Shown piece after piece: positions 44,040 through 52,804 of a DNA stretch of 64,000 nucleotides. The stretch is from the NCBI RefSeq assembly GCF_010365285.1, contig NZ_CP048286.1, positions 4,718,501-4,782,500 of the forward strand, given 5' to 3'. The position numbers and the translations under genes are program-made. The DNA is from Paenibacillus rhizovicinus. Lineage in GTDB: Bacteria > Bacillota > Bacilli > Paenibacillales > Paenibacillaceae. Under the pieces are notes generated by a model. It ran no database searches, was not told where the DNA came from, and saw only the letters and a program-made list of their open reading frames with translations. The number at the start of each line of letters is the position of its first letter. The stretch's first letter is position 1.

Positions 44040-44136
44040 AATTCTAAGTATGTATCAGGTTTACTCTTATACTTTGCTTAGAATTCTACGGAATGAAACG
44101 CGCAGCACCACAATGTATGGTGCTGACCGTTTCACC
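44040..44136 (+). repeat. Structured RNA repeat, unit 3 (ndoAI leader)
   Basis: Hairpin A: AATTCTAAG (44040-44048) pairs with CTTAGAATT (44077-44085). Hairpin B: GAAACG (44095-44100) pairs with CGTTTC (44128-44133); inner stem AGCACCA/TGGTGCT is exact. The closing CACCT (44133-44137) lies 18 bases before AGGTG of the ndoAI ribosome site (44156-44160) and can pair with it. Confidence 0.88.
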
Positions 44137-44168
44137 TTGCCTGGAAATGTTTTGGAGGTGCGAGTTCG

Positions 44169-44450
44169 GTGGCCAATTTGCAAAATACCAAAAGGATTAT
44201 GATCAGTTTACCGGATCATTTGCTGGAGGAAGTCGACGGAATCGTCGCCAAAGAAAACTCGAACCGAAGCGAATTTATTCGTCAGGCTATGAAACTGTAT
44301 TTGATTGAACGGAAGAAGCGTCAAATTCGGGATTCGATGCAGCGGGGCTATCTGGAGATGGCCAAGATCAACCTGGTAATGGCTTCGGAAGCTTTTCAAG
44401 CGGAGGAAGATGCCGGCGACACGCTCGGCCGACTCGTAAGCGGGGTGTAA
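44169..44450 (+). CDS. ndoAI: MazE-type antitoxin NdoAI (EndoAI)
   Basis: 93 residues from GTG 44169, with GGAGGTG 8 bases before. Ribbon-helix-helix N-terminus ([45 protein letters not shown], about 8-52) binds DNA; the C-terminal tail [16 protein letters not shown] segment (here [23 protein letters not shown]) blocks the toxin. The protein matches B. subtilis NdoAI along its length. It is separated from the toxin gene by two bases. The leader carries the three RNA repeats. Confidence 0.94.
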   Translation: MANLQNTKRIMISLPDHLLEEVDGIVAKENSNRSEFIRQAMKLYLIERKKRQIRDSMQRGYLEMAKINLVMASEAFQAEEDAGDTLGRLVSGV

Positions 44451-44452
44451 GC

Positions 44453-44803
44453 TTGATCGTTAAACGCGGCGATGTGTTTTTTGCGGATTTGTCACCTGTC
44501 GTAGGTTCTGAGCAGGGCGGGGTTCGTCCTGTTTTGGTTATTCAAAATGATATCGGCAATCGCTTCAGCCCGACCGTGATCGTCGCGGCCATTACGGCTC
44601 AGATCCAGAAGGCGAAGCTGCCGACGCATGTCGAGATCGATGCGGCCTCCCACGGGTTCGACCGGGATTCCGTGCTTCTTCTTGAGCAAATCCGAACGAT
44701 AGATAAGCAGCGGCTCACCGACAAAATCACTCACCTCGACGACGAAACGATGCGCAAGGTCGACGAAGCCCTCCAAATCAGCGTCGGACTTATCGATTTT
44801 TAA
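44453..44803 (+). CDS. ndoA: MazF-type endoribonuclease toxin NdoA (EndoA)
   Basis: 116 residues from TTG 44453, the same length as B. subtilis EndoA and almost identical in many blocks ([70 protein letters not shown]). The catalytic Arg in GGVRPVLV and Thr in VAAITAQ are present. The B. subtilis enzyme cuts RNA at U^ACAU; the specificity should be close. I found no TACAT in the repeat leader. A strong terminator follows. Confidence 0.96.
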   Translation: MIVKRGDVFFADLSPVVGSEQGGVRPVLVIQNDIGNRFSPTVIVAAITAQIQKAKLPTHVEIDAASHGFDRDSVLLLEQIRTIDKQRLTDKITHLDDETMRKVDEALQISVGLIDF

Positions 44804-44856
44804 CGCTTATTGAATACGTATCATTCGGCTGTTGCGAGCTTTATTTTTACTGTCAC

Positions 44857-44900
44857 AAGGCAGGCATGAACGCCTCAAACGCGTTCATGCCTGCCTTTTT
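44857..44900 (+). terminator. Terminator after ndoA
   Basis: AAGGCAGGCATGAACG pairs exactly with CGTTCATGCCTGCCTT, followed by a T run. Confidence 0.92.
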
Positions 44901-45077
44901 GCTGTGTATGCATGTCCGTTACCTTGCCAAGCAGGCACAATCCAGCACGCGGCTCCACCCGAAATTTTGCGCCACGAAGCAAAAAATGAGACCTTATGCA
45001 CGCCATGCATAGGCGTATACAATAAGCACATAACGAATGAAAGCACTTACAATTCTGCGGGTTTTGGAGGTTTCAAC

Positions 45078-46049
45078 ATGAGTGCCAATCTGAGCTATGA
45101 GCTGTCTTTGCAAGAACAGCCGATCAACCGCAAAACGAAGTTCAAGAAGCTTGTCCGAAAGTTGGCCGGCCAGAAGTATTTGCAAGCAATGGCGCTGCTC
45201 GGCGTAGCATGGATGATCATATTCAACTACATTCCGATGTACGGCGTTATCATCGCCTTCAAGGAATTCAATATCGTGCAGTCCATCAGCGATGCCCCCT
45301 GGGTCGGGCTGGAGCACTTCCGCGAATTTCTGGATGACGACGAGTTGAAAAGCGTCATATGGAACACCATCGGCATGAGTTTCTTTAAACTGCTCATCGG
45401 GTTTCCGCTTCCGATCGTGTTCGCGCTTTTCTTGAACGAGCTTCGTTCCATTCGGCTGAAGAAGGCGGTACAAACGATCTCGTATCTGCCGCATTTTCTC
45501 TCCTGGGTCATTCTAGGCGGGATCTTGACCACCTGGCTCGCCGATGTGGGCATCGTCAATAAAATGCTGATGGCACTCGGCTTCATCCATGAGCCGATTA
45601 GTTATTTGGCGGAACCGAGTTACTTCTGGTCCATCATCATTACTTCGGATATTTGGAAGGAGCTTGGCTGGTCCGCGATCATCTATCTCGCCGCCATCGC
45701 CGGGGTGTCTCCGGAAATGTACGAGGCAGCGACGATCGACGGCGCCGGACGGTTTCAGAAAATGTGGTTCGTCACGCTGCCGAGCATTGCGGGCACAATC
45801 ACGATTCTGTTCATTCTTGCAGTCAGCGGTCTGCTTAATTCGAACTTCGATCAAATTTTCGTCCTGAAGAATTCGCTCAATGAAAGCACCAGCAACGTTA
45901 TCGACGTCTACGTTTATCAGACGGGGATTATCAGCAGCCGCTTCTCGTACTCGGCGGCAGTAGGATTGTTCAAATCAGTCATCGCGCTCATTCTGCTGTT
46001 AATCGCCAACTCGGTATCGCGGAAGCTGAACGATACATCGCTATTCTAA
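45078..46049 (+). CDS. LplB-type sugar ABC transporter permease
   Basis: 323 residues from ATG 45078 with GGAGG 8 bases before; the longer frame to 44832 crosses the terminator and is not real. Six helices; VAWMIIFNYIPMYGVIIAFKEFNIVQSISDAPWVGLEHFREF is the LplB signature and SPEMYEAATIDGAGRFQKMWFVTLPSI the EAA loop. It is the first gene of the third transporter set, 21 bases before the next permease. No ATPase gene is nearby. Confidence 0.93.
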   Translation: MSANLSYELSLQEQPINRKTKFKKLVRKLAGQKYLQAMALLGVAWMIIFNYIPMYGVIIAFKEFNIVQSISDAPWVGLEHFREFLDDDELKSVIWNTIGMSFFKLLIGFPLPIVFALFLNELRSIRLKKAVQTISYLPHFLSWVILGGILTTWLADVGIVNKMLMALGFIHEPISYLAEPSYFWSIIITSDIWKELGWSAIIYLAAIAGVSPEMYEAATIDGAGRFQKMWFVTLPSIAGTITILFILAVSGLLNSNFDQIFVLKNSLNESTSNVIDVYVYQTGIISSRFSYSAAVGLFKSVIALILLLIANSVSRKLNDTSLF

Positions 46050-46070
46050 GTTAAAGGTGGTTTGACAAAT

Positions 46071-46958
46071 ATGTTCACACTTCGAAGGAAGACCGCCGGC
46101 GAGGCAACGTTCGATGCATTCAACGTCATCGTCATGCTGCTGATCTGCTTTATCACGATCTATCCGATCTGGTATGTGCTCGTCAATGCATTCAATGACG
46201 GACAGGACGCGATGCGAGGCGGTATCTACTGGTGGCCGCGCGTCGCCAGCCTCGACAGCTTCCAGGCGGTATTTCAAAATCCCGGCATTATAAAGGCGAT
46301 GGGCATTACGGTCGCCAAGACGATTATTGGTACGGCGCTGCATGTATTCTTCACCGCGATGGTCGCATATGCCTTCTCGAGGCGGGAGCTGGTCGGTCGT
46401 AAAGTTTATATGCTGATCGGTACGATTACATTGTTCTTCGCAGGCGGACTCATTCCATCCTATTTGCTTACTCGCGATCTGCATTTGCTGGATAATTTCC
46501 TCGTCTACATCATTCCAGCGATGTTTAATTTCTTCGATCTGATTATCTTCTTGGCTTTCTTCCGCGAAATTCCGGCGGGGCTGGAGGAAGCCGCGAAGAT
46601 CGACGGCGCTAACGACTTCTCCATCTTTGTCCGCGTCGTCATTCCGGTCTCGATGCCGGTTATCGCGACGATCGCCTTGTTCCACGGCGTGTATCAATGG
46701 AACGATTATTTTGTCGGCATGATCTACATCAACGACATGAACTTGCAGCCGATTCAGACCTTCTTGTTCCGTGTCATTGCGCAGTCGAGTTCGAACATCA
46801 TGATGGCGTCGATGCCGGGCGGCATATCGAAGACCGTGTCCTCTCAGTCGGTTAAGCTTGCGACGATGGTCGTGACCACGGCGCCGATCGTTATCGTGTA
46901 TCCGTTCTTGCAGAAGTATTTCGTCAAGGGCATGATGATCGGTTCCATTAAAGGTTAG
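46071..46958 (+). CDS. YtcP/LplC-type sugar ABC transporter permease
   Basis: 295 residues from ATG 46071, which has AAAGGTGG at 10 bases (TTG 46062 is too close to that site). Six helices with TIYPIWYVLVNAFNDGQDAMRGGIYWWPRVASLDSFQAVF, GGLIPSYLLTRDLHLLDNFLVYIIPAMFNFFDLIIF and the EAA loop IPAGLEEAAKIDGANDFSIFVRVVIPVS. The tail LQKYFVKGMMIGSIKG is the family end. It partners the LplB-type protein. Confidence 0.94.
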   Translation: MFTLRRKTAGEATFDAFNVIVMLLICFITIYPIWYVLVNAFNDGQDAMRGGIYWWPRVASLDSFQAVFQNPGIIKAMGITVAKTIIGTALHVFFTAMVAYAFSRRELVGRKVYMLIGTITLFFAGGLIPSYLLTRDLHLLDNFLVYIIPAMFNFFDLIIFLAFFREIPAGLEEAAKIDGANDFSIFVRVVIPVSMPVIATIALFHGVYQWNDYFVGMIYINDMNLQPIQTFLFRVIAQSSSNIMMASMPGGISKTVSSQSVKLATMVVTTAPIVIVYPFLQKYFVKGMMIGSIKG

Positions 46959-47026
46959 GTTGTTCGTCCCCTGGCATCACTGCCGGAAGGGACTTATAAT
47001 AAGCGAAGCAAAGGGGTAGAACGCAC

Positions 47027-48784
47027 ATGAGACAAGGAAATGTGAAACGTTTGCTGGCCATAACGACGGCCACTGCGCTTGTTGCAACGCTGGCTGCTTG
47101 CGGCGGCAACAACAACAATGGCGGTAATGCCAGCAATGCCGGCAATGCTGGCAATGGCGGTACGACGAACAATACTGCGACCGCGGACAACGGTAAAACG
47201 ACCAATGATGCAAGCGGTAACAAAGCCGGCAATGCGACGACGGGGAATGCCACGGCCGTGTCCGCGGACGAGCCCGGTTGGAAAAGCGACATATCGCCGA
47301 TCACGTTCGACTGGTATCTTAATTTCTCCTGGTTCCCGAACAAATGGGGCGTCGACGCGACTTCCCAGTACATTACGAAGAAGACAGGCGTGAACATCAA
47401 TTTCATCGTGCCGGCAGGCAACGAGAACGAGAAGCTGAACACGATGATTGCTTCCGGATCCCTTCCCGACTTCATTACGCTTGGCTGGTCCGAGGACAAC
47501 GTGAAGAAGATGATCGAAGGCGGCCTGGTAGAACCGCTTAACAAGCTGGCCGACGAATACGATCCGTATTTCTACAAAGTAGCGGATCCGGCCAAAACAT
47601 CGTGGTACACGCAAACGGACGGCAATTTCTACGGCTATCCGAACGCCTCGTCCTCGCCGAAGGACTTCCAGAAATTCTCGGGCGACTATACGTCGAACCA
47701 AACGTTCGTCGTGCGCAAGGATATGTACGAAGCGCTCGGCAAGCCGGATATGCGCACGAAGGAAGGCTTCCTGAACGCGCTCAAGATGGCGAAGGAGAAG
47801 TTCCCAGACGTGAACGGCCAGCCGCTCATTCCGCTCGGCCTGCACGAATTCACGGACACGGGCAACTACTCGCTGGAAGGCTATCTGCAGAACTTCCTGG
47901 CCGTTCCATACGAGAAAGACGGCAAGCTGTACGACCGCCGGACGGATCCGGAATATGTAAGCTGGCTCAAGACGTTCCGCAAAGCGAACGAAATGGGACT
48001 GTTGTCGAAGGACATCTTCATCGACAAGCGTCCGCAGATGGAAGAGAAGATCGCGCAGGGCCGTTACTTCGCCATGCTGTACCAACGCAGCGATTTCGCT
48101 ACGCAGGAGAACGCGCTGTTCGTCAAAGACCCGAATTCGGTGTACATCGCCATCGACGGACCGGGCGACGAAGCGCTTGATCCGCCGACGCTGTCGGGCC
48201 CTGGCATCTCCGGCTGGACGGTAACGCTCATTTCCAAGAAGGTCAAGGACAAAGCAAGAGCGATCAAATTCCTCAGCTACCTGATCAGCGAGGAAGGCAA
48301 TAAAGACCTGTACATGGGTATCCCGGGCGAGACGTACGATACGGTTGACGGCAAAGAAGTGTTCAAGCCGGAAGTACTCGACCTGATGAACAAGGATCGC
48401 TCCGCGTTCGACAAGAAATACGGCGCATCGTTTACGTTCTGGATGCTTATGGACACGAACATGAACCTGAAGTGGGCGCCGCCTAGCGTCGAACCTTCGA
48501 AACAAATGGAAGATTGGACGAAAGGCAAGACGACCAGCTTCTCGCAATTCGATCAAATCGATCCGACCGGCAACTCCGCGGAAGGTATAGCGAATACGAA
48601 GATCGCTCAAGCGTGGGGTAAAACGCTGCCGAAGCTGCTGTTAAGCAAATCGGACGAAGACTTCGATAAGCAGTTTAACGATTTCCTCGACAAGCGCAAG
48701 AGCGCAGGTCTCGATAAGGTGCAGGCGTATCAGCAAGCGCACTACGAGTCCAATGTAACTAAACTTCAAGAGTTTCTAAAATAA
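47027..48784 (+). CDS. LplA-type extracellular sugar-binding lipoprotein
   Basis: 585 residues. Lipobox LAAC (Cys25) after a signal peptide, then a long Asn/Gly/Ala/Thr low-complexity linker to about residue 75. The binding domain has ITFDWYLNFSWFPNKWGVDATSQYITKKTGVNINFIVPAGNENEKLNTMIASGSLPDFITLGW, the LplA/YtcQ pattern. It captures an unknown oligosaccharide. Order and sizes repeat the 30.8-34.5 kb locus, but the sequences are clearly different, so it is an older duplication rather than a recent copy. Confidence 0.92.
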   Translation: MRQGNVKRLLAITTATALVATLAACGGNNNNGGNASNAGNAGNGGTTNNTATADNGKTTNDASGNKAGNATTGNATAVSADEPGWKSDISPITFDWYLNFSWFPNKWGVDATSQYITKKTGVNINFIVPAGNENEKLNTMIASGSLPDFITLGWSEDNVKKMIEGGLVEPLNKLADEYDPYFYKVADPAKTSWYTQTDGNFYGYPNASSSPKDFQKFSGDYTSNQTFVVRKDMYEALGKPDMRTKEGFLNALKMAKEKFPDVNGQPLIPLGLHEFTDTGNYSLEGYLQNFLAVPYEKDGKLYDRRTDPEYVSWLKTFRKANEMGLLSKDIFIDKRPQMEEKIAQGRYFAMLYQRSDFATQENALFVKDPNSVYIAIDGPGDEALDPPTLSGPGISGWTVTLISKKVKDKARAIKFLSYLISEEGNKDLYMGIPGETYDTVDGKEVFKPEVLDLMNKDRSAFDKKYGASFTFWMLMDTNMNLKWAPPSVEPSKQMEDWTKGKTTSFSQFDQIDPTGNSAEGIANTKIAQAWGKTLPKLLLSKSDEDFDKQFNDFLDKRKSAGLDKVQAYQQAHYESNVTKLQEFLK

Positions 48785-48805
48785 TCGTGACGTAATCACG
48801 CATAC

Positions 48806-48891
48806 GAACAGCCGGCGGTCTATCGCCTTCGGCCAAGCAGGGCAGCATTGCCGCCCCCAGCTTGGTTTCGAGGGGAGGGCGCCGGCTGTTC
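48806..48891 (+). other. Long nested inverted repeat between LplA-type and YesM genes
   Basis: The outer arms GAACAGCCGGCG (48806-48817) and CGCCGGCTGTTC (48880-48891) are exact complements. Inside, CCAAGC/GCTTGG and GGGC/GCCC can form further stems. There is no T tract, so it is not a simple terminator. Confidence 0.6.
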
Positions 48892-49024
48892 ATGCCCGTT
48901 TCACGGGTATTTTGAGGAAGTCCGGCTCCTAGGCTATGTTTTATATTATAATAATCGTTACGGCAAGAGGGATTCAGCGGCGGCAATCGCCGATACTTCG
49001 AGCGTACATTCCACCATACGGACG

Positions 49025-50959
49025 GTGATTGTTTTGGCCGGCAGGCTGCGTATTCTGGCACGCGAATACCTCTTTAAACTCGAACGGCTTTCTCTGCAGA
49101 AGCGGCTCATTATTGCGTATATTCTTATTTTGCTGCTGCCGAGTCTATTAATCTCGTTCTACATCTTCAATGAGCTGAACGGCAATTATATGAAGGACAT
49201 CGTCAAGAAAAGCGAGAATCAGCTCGAGATCGAACGGATCAACATGAACAACAATCTCGAGACGATGGAGCGGACGGCGCAGCTGATTCAATCCGACATG
49301 GACGTGCGCAGTTATTTGGAGCGAACCAGCGAACCGAACGCGTCGGAGCTGATCGAATTCGATACGACCGTCGTCAAGAGCATTCAGCGCCTGCAGTTCA
49401 ACAATCCGAGCATCGAGCATATTCGGCTCTTCTCCAACAACATGCGAATCAACGAAATCTGGCCGGTCATTCTGCTGGAGAAACGCATCCAATCCGAACC
49501 TTGGTACAAGAAGGTCAATGAGCTGAACGGCACCGAATGGTGGTATTTCGACCGGAAGGACCGCGAACCTATTCGTCCGATCGTCGCCGACGCCAAGGAA
49601 GACAGGCCGAAGCTTTCGCTGTTGCGCGAGATCGAGTATCCGGCCGGCAAGCATGTCGCGATCATGCAGGTGGATATGCTGCTGCCGAACGTTTTCCCCA
49701 ACGTGTTTCGAGGCGCGAACGACGAAGGCCAGTCGCAAATGTTCGTTCTCGATCGGGAAGGAAAAATGTTCAGCGACGGGGATCAAACGCTTCAGGCCAA
49801 GCAAACGCTGCTGGCGAATACGGGCATGACGGAAGCGGACATTCGCGGCGAGCTGAGCGAGCATATGGCAGGTGCGAAAGGCGACTTTTCATTTAGATGG
49901 AACAAGACTCCATTCCTGGGCAATTACATCTATGTGGAGAAGATCGATGCCTACGTACTGAACGTCGTTTCGCTTAAAAACGTGTTTGCCGATATCAATA
50001 GGACGCGGAACCGGATTGTTTTCGCGAATATCATTCTGCTGGTCATCCTCTCCATTTCAACGTATGTGCTGAACGCGCTCATTCTGAAGAAGCTCCATAC
50101 GCTGGCTCATTTCATGAAGCGGGTCCGTCAGGGAGATTTTAATTTCGATTTCACGATACGCGGCGGGGGCGAGGTCGGCGAGCTTGCCCATCATTTCAGG
50201 AAAATGCTGAAGAAAATCAATGAACTGATCGCCGATGCCGTGACGAAGCAAGCCGCTTCCAAAGAGACCGAGCTGCGGTCGCTCAAGAATCAGATCGATT
50301 CCCACTTTCTGTACAATACGCTCGAGAATATCAAGATGCTGGCCGAAATCGAGAATCAACCCGCGATCTCGGACGCGCTCACATCGCTTGGCGGCATGAT
50401 GCGCTACAACCTGCGATGGAAGAGCGAATACGTGCGGCTGAAGGATGAGCTGGGCCATATCACTAATTATATTGCCGTCATGAACCTTCGGTTCGACCAT
50501 ACGGTAAGCCTGCAAATCGACGTGCCGCCCGATTACATGAATCAGGAACTGCTAAAGATGTCGCTGCAGCCGATCGTGGAGAACGCCGTGAAACACGGCA
50601 TGAATATGAAGCCTTCCGAGGCCCGAAACATGGTGATTTGCATATCGGCGGCGTTGGTCGATCAGGCCATCGTCATCGTAATTGCCGACAACGGCGTCGG
50701 AATGACAGCAGGGACGGCAGCGGAATTGAACCGGAAAATCGCCTCCGACGAGTCCGAGGTCGCCGCATCCAGCGACCGGGCGGTAGTGCCGCACGAGAAG
50801 CAGAGCGAGGGCAGCGGCATCGGACTGCGTAATGTCCATCAGCGGATACAGCTGTTTTATGGCAAGGAATATGGCTTGTTCGTCGAGAGCGGCGAGGGGG
50901 CATATACGCGCGTGGAGATGCGTATTCCCTACTTTATCGTAAGCGGAGGGCTGGTCTGA
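49025..50959 (+). CDS. YesM-type sensor histidine kinase
   Basis: 644 residues from GTG 49025. The frame stays open to 48848, but the upstream part crosses a TATAAT and a hairpin and lacks family features; the exact start is uncertain. Helix 1 (RLIIAYILILLLPSLLISFYIF), a sensor region, helix 2 (NRIVFANIILLVILSISTYVLN), HAMP, then SLKNQIDSHFLYNTLENIKML with phospho-His 427 (note DSHF instead of NPHF) and ATPase boxes (LQPIVENAVKHG, IADNGVGM, GSGIGLRNVHQRIQLFYG). It is one base from its regulator. Confidence 0.88.
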   Translation: MIVLAGRLRILAREYLFKLERLSLQKRLIIAYILILLLPSLLISFYIFNELNGNYMKDIVKKSENQLEIERINMNNNLETMERTAQLIQSDMDVRSYLERTSEPNASELIEFDTTVVKSIQRLQFNNPSIEHIRLFSNNMRINEIWPVILLEKRIQSEPWYKKVNELNGTEWWYFDRKDREPIRPIVADAKEDRPKLSLLREIEYPAGKHVAIMQVDMLLPNVFPNVFRGANDEGQSQMFVLDREGKMFSDGDQTLQAKQTLLANTGMTEADIRGELSEHMAGAKGDFSFRWNKTPFLGNYIYVEKIDAYVLNVVSLKNVFADINRTRNRIVFANIILLVILSISTYVLNALILKKLHTLAHFMKRVRQGDFNFDFTIRGGGEVGELAHHFRKMLKKINELIADAVTKQAASKETELRSLKNQIDSHFLYNTLENIKMLAEIENQPAISDALTSLGGMMRYNLRWKSEYVRLKDELGHITNYIAVMNLRFDHTVSLQIDVPPDYMNQELLKMSLQPIVENAVKHGMNMKPSEARNMVICISAALVDQAIVIVIADNGVGMTAGTAAELNRKIASDESEVAASSDRAVVPHEKQSEGSGIGLRNVHQRIQLFYGKEYGLFVESGEGAYTRVEMRIPYFIVSGGLV

Positions 50960-50960
50960 C

Positions 50961-52589
50961 ATGCGTACATTGCTCATTGTTGACGATGAGAAGAATATAA
51001 GGCTGGGTCTGAAAGCGATTATCGAACGCGGGCAGCCGGACCGATATGCGCTGCTGTTCGCCTCTGATGGCGAGGAGGCGCTCGGCGTCATTCGGGAGCG
51101 TCCGGTCGACATCGTCATTACCGATATCCGGATGCCCGGCATGGACGGATTGACGCTGATCGGGGAAATCGCCAAAGGCGAAGAGCGGCCGATCGTGATG
51201 ATTCTGAGCGGTTATGACGATTTTCAATATGCGAGAGAAGCGATGCAGCACGAGGTCAAAGAGTACCTGCTGAAACCGATCGTGCGCGATGAATTGTTCG
51301 ACGCTCTGCAGCGGGCTGAGCGGGATCTGGAACGCAAGACGGAGCTGTCCGTGCGGCTGGAAGCGGCGCATCATTACAGGGAAGAGCTGCTTGCCAGCCA
51401 GCTGAATTATATCTTTCTGCATCCGGCGATGGAAGAACGCGAAATTACGGAGCGCTGCGAGAAGGCGGGCTGGGGAACGCTGTCTGCTTCATCTCCTGCG
51501 GATGGCCGATCAAGCGCGGCCGGAGAAGGCGATGCTTCCGGTCCGGCAGCCGATTACTATGTGGCGCTGCTGAACGTACATGGCGGATTGACGGGCGGGA
51601 GGACGGCGGAAACGCTCATTGCCCAGCTGGCGGCGGAGCAGTGCGGGAGCCGGATCTATTTTAAGGATAAGGACGATCGGCTCGTCATTCTGTGCGAGCG
51701 GGTGGAGCCGCTGCATACGCTGCTGGATTTCATGAGCGAGAATCATGTGGCCGGCTTGATCGGTCTCAGCGATCGCATGGCTGCCCCTCACCAAGTCAAG
51801 CAAGCTTACGCGCAGGCCAAGGAAGCGTTGAAGTACGGATTTCTGCAAGCGAGCCGGGAACCTGCGCTGCTCGTCTTCGACGGCAAGAAGGAACGGCTTG
51901 CCGGGCAGCCTGTTCCCTTGGAGGACATTCGCAAGCTGGCGAATATGCTGGGGACGGACCGGGACCGGGAGATGAAGCAGATCCTTGCCGAGCTGCTCGA
52001 TCCGAAACGTCTGACCGCCTTCGATATCGCTTATTTGGAGGAGATCAGCAAGCAGCTGAACGAGCTCGTCTTCGACGGCGTATTCCACCAATACGGGGAA
52101 GAGTCGGTGGAGATTCTAAGGATTTACAAGAAGGTCGGCAGCATTTACAGCTTTGAATCGATCCATGACTATTATCATGCCGCGGAGGATTTGCTGCTTC
52201 GGCTTAGCGACTATGTGGGCAATCTGCGGTCCGTGCATGCCGAGCACAAAGAAATGAAGAAAGCGGTCAGCTACATTCATGAGAACTTCCATCGCGATCT
52301 CAATATGGCGATGGTGTCGAACCACGTATCGCTTAATTATTCGTATTTCAGCCAAACGTTCAAGGAATTCACGGGCGAAAGCTTCGTCGTCTATCTGAAG
52401 CGGGTGCGCATCCAGAAGGCCAAGGCGCTGCTGGAGGAAAGCGATGCCAGGATTTATGAAGTCGGCGAGCAGGTCGGCTTCGAGAATACGAAGCAGTTTA
52501 ACCGCGTGTTCCGCGAGCTGGAGGGGATCTCCGCGATGGAGTACCGGTCGAAGTTCGATGCGTTTGGCAGCAGCAGGGTGGGACAGTAG
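50961..52589 (+). CDS. YesN-type response regulator, AraC output domain
   Basis: 542 residues. Receiver with DDEK, D55 (IVITDIRMPGMDG), LSGYDDFQYA and LKPIVRDE. A middle part includes an Ala/Ser/Gly-rich stretch near 178-198. The C-terminal AraC domain is complete (NFHRDLNMAMVSNHVSLNYSYFSQTFKEFTGESFVVYL ... VGFENTKQFNRVFRELEGISAMEYRSKF). It ends the third transporter/two-component locus, and a terminator follows. Confidence 0.93.
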   Translation: MRTLLIVDDEKNIRLGLKAIIERGQPDRYALLFASDGEEALGVIRERPVDIVITDIRMPGMDGLTLIGEIAKGEERPIVMILSGYDDFQYAREAMQHEVKEYLLKPIVRDELFDALQRAERDLERKTELSVRLEAAHHYREELLASQLNYIFLHPAMEEREITERCEKAGWGTLSASSPADGRSSAAGEGDASGPAADYYVALLNVHGGLTGGRTAETLIAQLAAEQCGSRIYFKDKDDRLVILCERVEPLHTLLDFMSENHVAGLIGLSDRMAAPHQVKQAYAQAKEALKYGFLQASREPALLVFDGKKERLAGQPVPLEDIRKLANMLGTDRDREMKQILAELLDPKRLTAFDIAYLEEISKQLNELVFDGVFHQYGEESVEILRIYKKVGSIYSFESIHDYYHAAEDLLLRLSDYVGNLRSVHAEHKEMKKAVSYIHENFHRDLNMAMVSNHVSLNYSYFSQTFKEFTGESFVVYLKRVRIQKAKALLEESDARIYEVGEQVGFENTKQFNRVFRELEGISAMEYRSKFDAFGSSRVGQ

Positions 52590-52645
52590 AGCTGTTGACC
52601 TGTTGAGCCTGAGCAGCAGATTCGTAGAGCAGCAGAACCGATTAC

Positions 52646-52676
52646 AACCCAGTGCCGATAACGGTACTGGGTTTCT
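52646..52676 (+). terminator. Terminator after the third yesN gene
   Basis: ACCCAGTGCCG pairs with CGGTACTGGGT (one mismatch) around an ATAA loop; the T tract is short (TTTCTT). Confidence 0.65.
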
Positions 52677-52804
52677 TGCGCATTGGACGTCCGCACGGCT
52701 CATCCGTCTGAGGGCTGAGCCGAAGTTCCATCTCCCGCCGCTGTCTTCGATCGCTTGCAACGCGCATAATGAAAGCATAAGAAACGAAAGCGGAGGAATG
52801 AACA

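Noticed and set aside
43837-44136. CRISPR array
   Set aside because: The repeats are ~100 nt with internal hairpins and sequence drift; there are no short identical repeats with spacers and no cas genes.
44857-44900. Type III toxin-antitoxin terminator between RNA repeats and toxin
   Set aside because: The strong terminator is after ndoA, not between the repeats and ndoAI, so the classic ToxIN layout is not met. The array is better described as a leader.
45039-45056. cre site before the third transporter
   Set aside because: The TGAAAGCACTTACA-like sequence lacks the central CG, which is essential in cre sites.
44832-45077. N-terminal extension of the LplB-type permease
   Set aside because: It would start before the ndoA terminator and read through it; ATG 45078 has a good ribosome site.
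46994-48610. 538-residue minus-strand frame over the third binding-protein gene
   Set aside because: No family features; it mirrors the lipoprotein codons.
48848-49024. N-terminal extension of the third YesM kinase
   Set aside because: It crosses the nested hairpin and a TATAAT; the residues are unlike a sensor-kinase N-terminus. The start remains uncertain.
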